NCBI GenBank assembly: GCA_002404795.1 | Contig: DHKK01000012.1 | Coordinates: forward strand, 1-6,430 | Length of the DNA: 6,430 bases | Source of the DNA: Clostridiales bacterium UBA4696 | Lineage (GTDB): Bacteria; Bacillota; Clostridia; Oscillospirales; Oscillospiraceae | Reading direction: 5' to 3' | The notes under the pieces: model-generated | The model's database searches: none | What the model was told of the DNA's origin: nothing | Seen by the model: only the letters and a program-made list of their open reading frames with translations | Program-made: the position numbers and the translations under genes | Part shown: positions 4,996 to 6,430 of the stretch, piece after piece | Layout: the number at the start of each line of letters is the position of its first letter | Numbering within the stretch: position 1 is the stretch's first letter

Positions 4996-5035
4996 CCGCT
5001 CTGCCATATGGCCATATGGCAGAGCGGTTTTCTTT
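4994..5035. terminator. Perfect 36-bp palindrome, probable bidirectional terminator
   Basis: Bases 4994-5011 and 5012-5029 are exact reverse complements with no spacer, centred on GGCC. The middle consists of two abutting CCATATGG octamers. The first two bases are the last two of the upstream stop codon. On the plus strand the stem leads into TTTTCTTT (5028-5035); on the minus strand it is followed by ATTTTT. It can therefore end both the ribbon-helix-helix gene and read-through from ychF. The T-rich runs are good on both sides. Confidence 0.85.
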
Positions 5036-5081
5036 GCATACAAAATAGACTGTGTTTTTCTATTCAAAACTTCCGATCCAT

Positions 5082-5188
5082 GCGTAGGGGGCGATGCCCA
5101 CATCGCCCCGGCAGAGCTGGCCGTTTTTACGAAAGTTTGAGGCGGATACGTACTGCCCTTCGGGCCGATGTAGGCATCGGCCCCTACG
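5082..5188. repeat. Inverted pair of GTAGGGGC-type hairpin repeats
   Basis: Two related hairpins face each other. The first has a 9-bp stem GGGGCGATG/CATCGCCCC (5088-5096/5101-5109). The second has GGGCCGATG/CATCGGCCC (5162-5170/5175-5183). Their outer ends CGTAGGGG (5083-5090) and CCCCTACG (5181-5188) are exact reverse complements, so the whole 106-bp unit is one large imperfect inverted repeat around a 52-bp core with no reading frame. I recall such GTAGGGGC hairpins as abundant intergenic repeats in gut Clostridia. A MITE-like origin is inferred; no target duplication is obvious. It sits in the 3' untranslated region of ychF. Confidence 0.65.
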
Positions 5189-5255
5189 TGAAGCACGCAT
5201 ATTATGTGTATTGCTTTACAAAAATCGAACGTTTGGCGGTTTTCTTATTTTGCAT

Positions 5256-6368
<1,113 letters not shown>

Positions 6369-6430
6369 AATTTCCTCTATCTCCTTATATTTCAAGGGTT
6401 CTGAGGTACTCGAATGGCACTTACTGTACC

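Noticed and set aside
6384..6430. A promoter and a GGTAC/GTACC inverted repeat upstream of ychF
   Set aside because: TATAAG lacks a matching -35 at the right distance, and the 5-bp inverted repeat ends at the window edge, so neither can be judged.

Overview
The window looks like a housekeeping stretch of chromosome from a G+C-rich Gram-positive anaerobe, most likely a gut Clostridia member of the Oscillospiraceae/Ruminococcaceae type. This rests on four things: a T-box riboswitch in front of thrS, AGGAGG-type ribosome-binding sites, a secreted 3D-domain protein, and intergenic hairpin repeats of a kind I recall from Faecalibacterium- and Oscillibacter-like genomes. The placement is inference; no rRNA or tRNA is present to fix it.

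Layout. Positions 1-264 are gene-free apart from the tail of the first gene. They hold a row of at least seven short hairpins (82-264), with nothing recognisable in 1-81. Three minus-strand genes follow, transcribed towards the left edge: a secreted 3D-domain protein (1497-2126), the 16S rRNA dimethyltransferase RsmA (589-1443) and a small GIY-YIG protein (250-585) whose stop codon lies inside the last hairpin of the repeat. Only 53 bp separate the 3D gene from rsmA. That gap holds a terminator-like hairpin with a good promoter embedded in it. The 3D gene has its own promoter, followed by three phased half-sites matching the WalR consensus.

A plus-strand threonine module begins at 2329: sigma-A promoter, tRNA-Thr-responsive T-box leader (about 2364-2604) with specifier ACC, then thrS (2639-4432) and a strong hairpin terminator. 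ThrS lacks the usual N-terminal TGS domain. An unannotated-looking 49-codon gene (4493-4642, minus) shares that terminator by convergence and has a near-consensus promoter. A divergent AT-rich region separates it from a small ribbon-helix-helix DNA-binding protein (4801-4995, plus). That gene ends in a perfect 36-bp palindrome, probably a bidirectional terminator. Between it and the converging ychF ATPase gene (5256-6368, minus) lies a pair of inverted hairpin repeats (5082-5188).

Functionally the genes centre on translation: 16S rRNA maturation (RsmA), tRNA charging (ThrRS under T-box control) and a ribosome-associated ATPase (YchF). A cell-wall-related secreted protein and two small proteins of unknown role accompany them. 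I see no phage, CRISPR, toxin-antitoxin pair or other obvious defence system. The most interesting signals are regulatory and structural.
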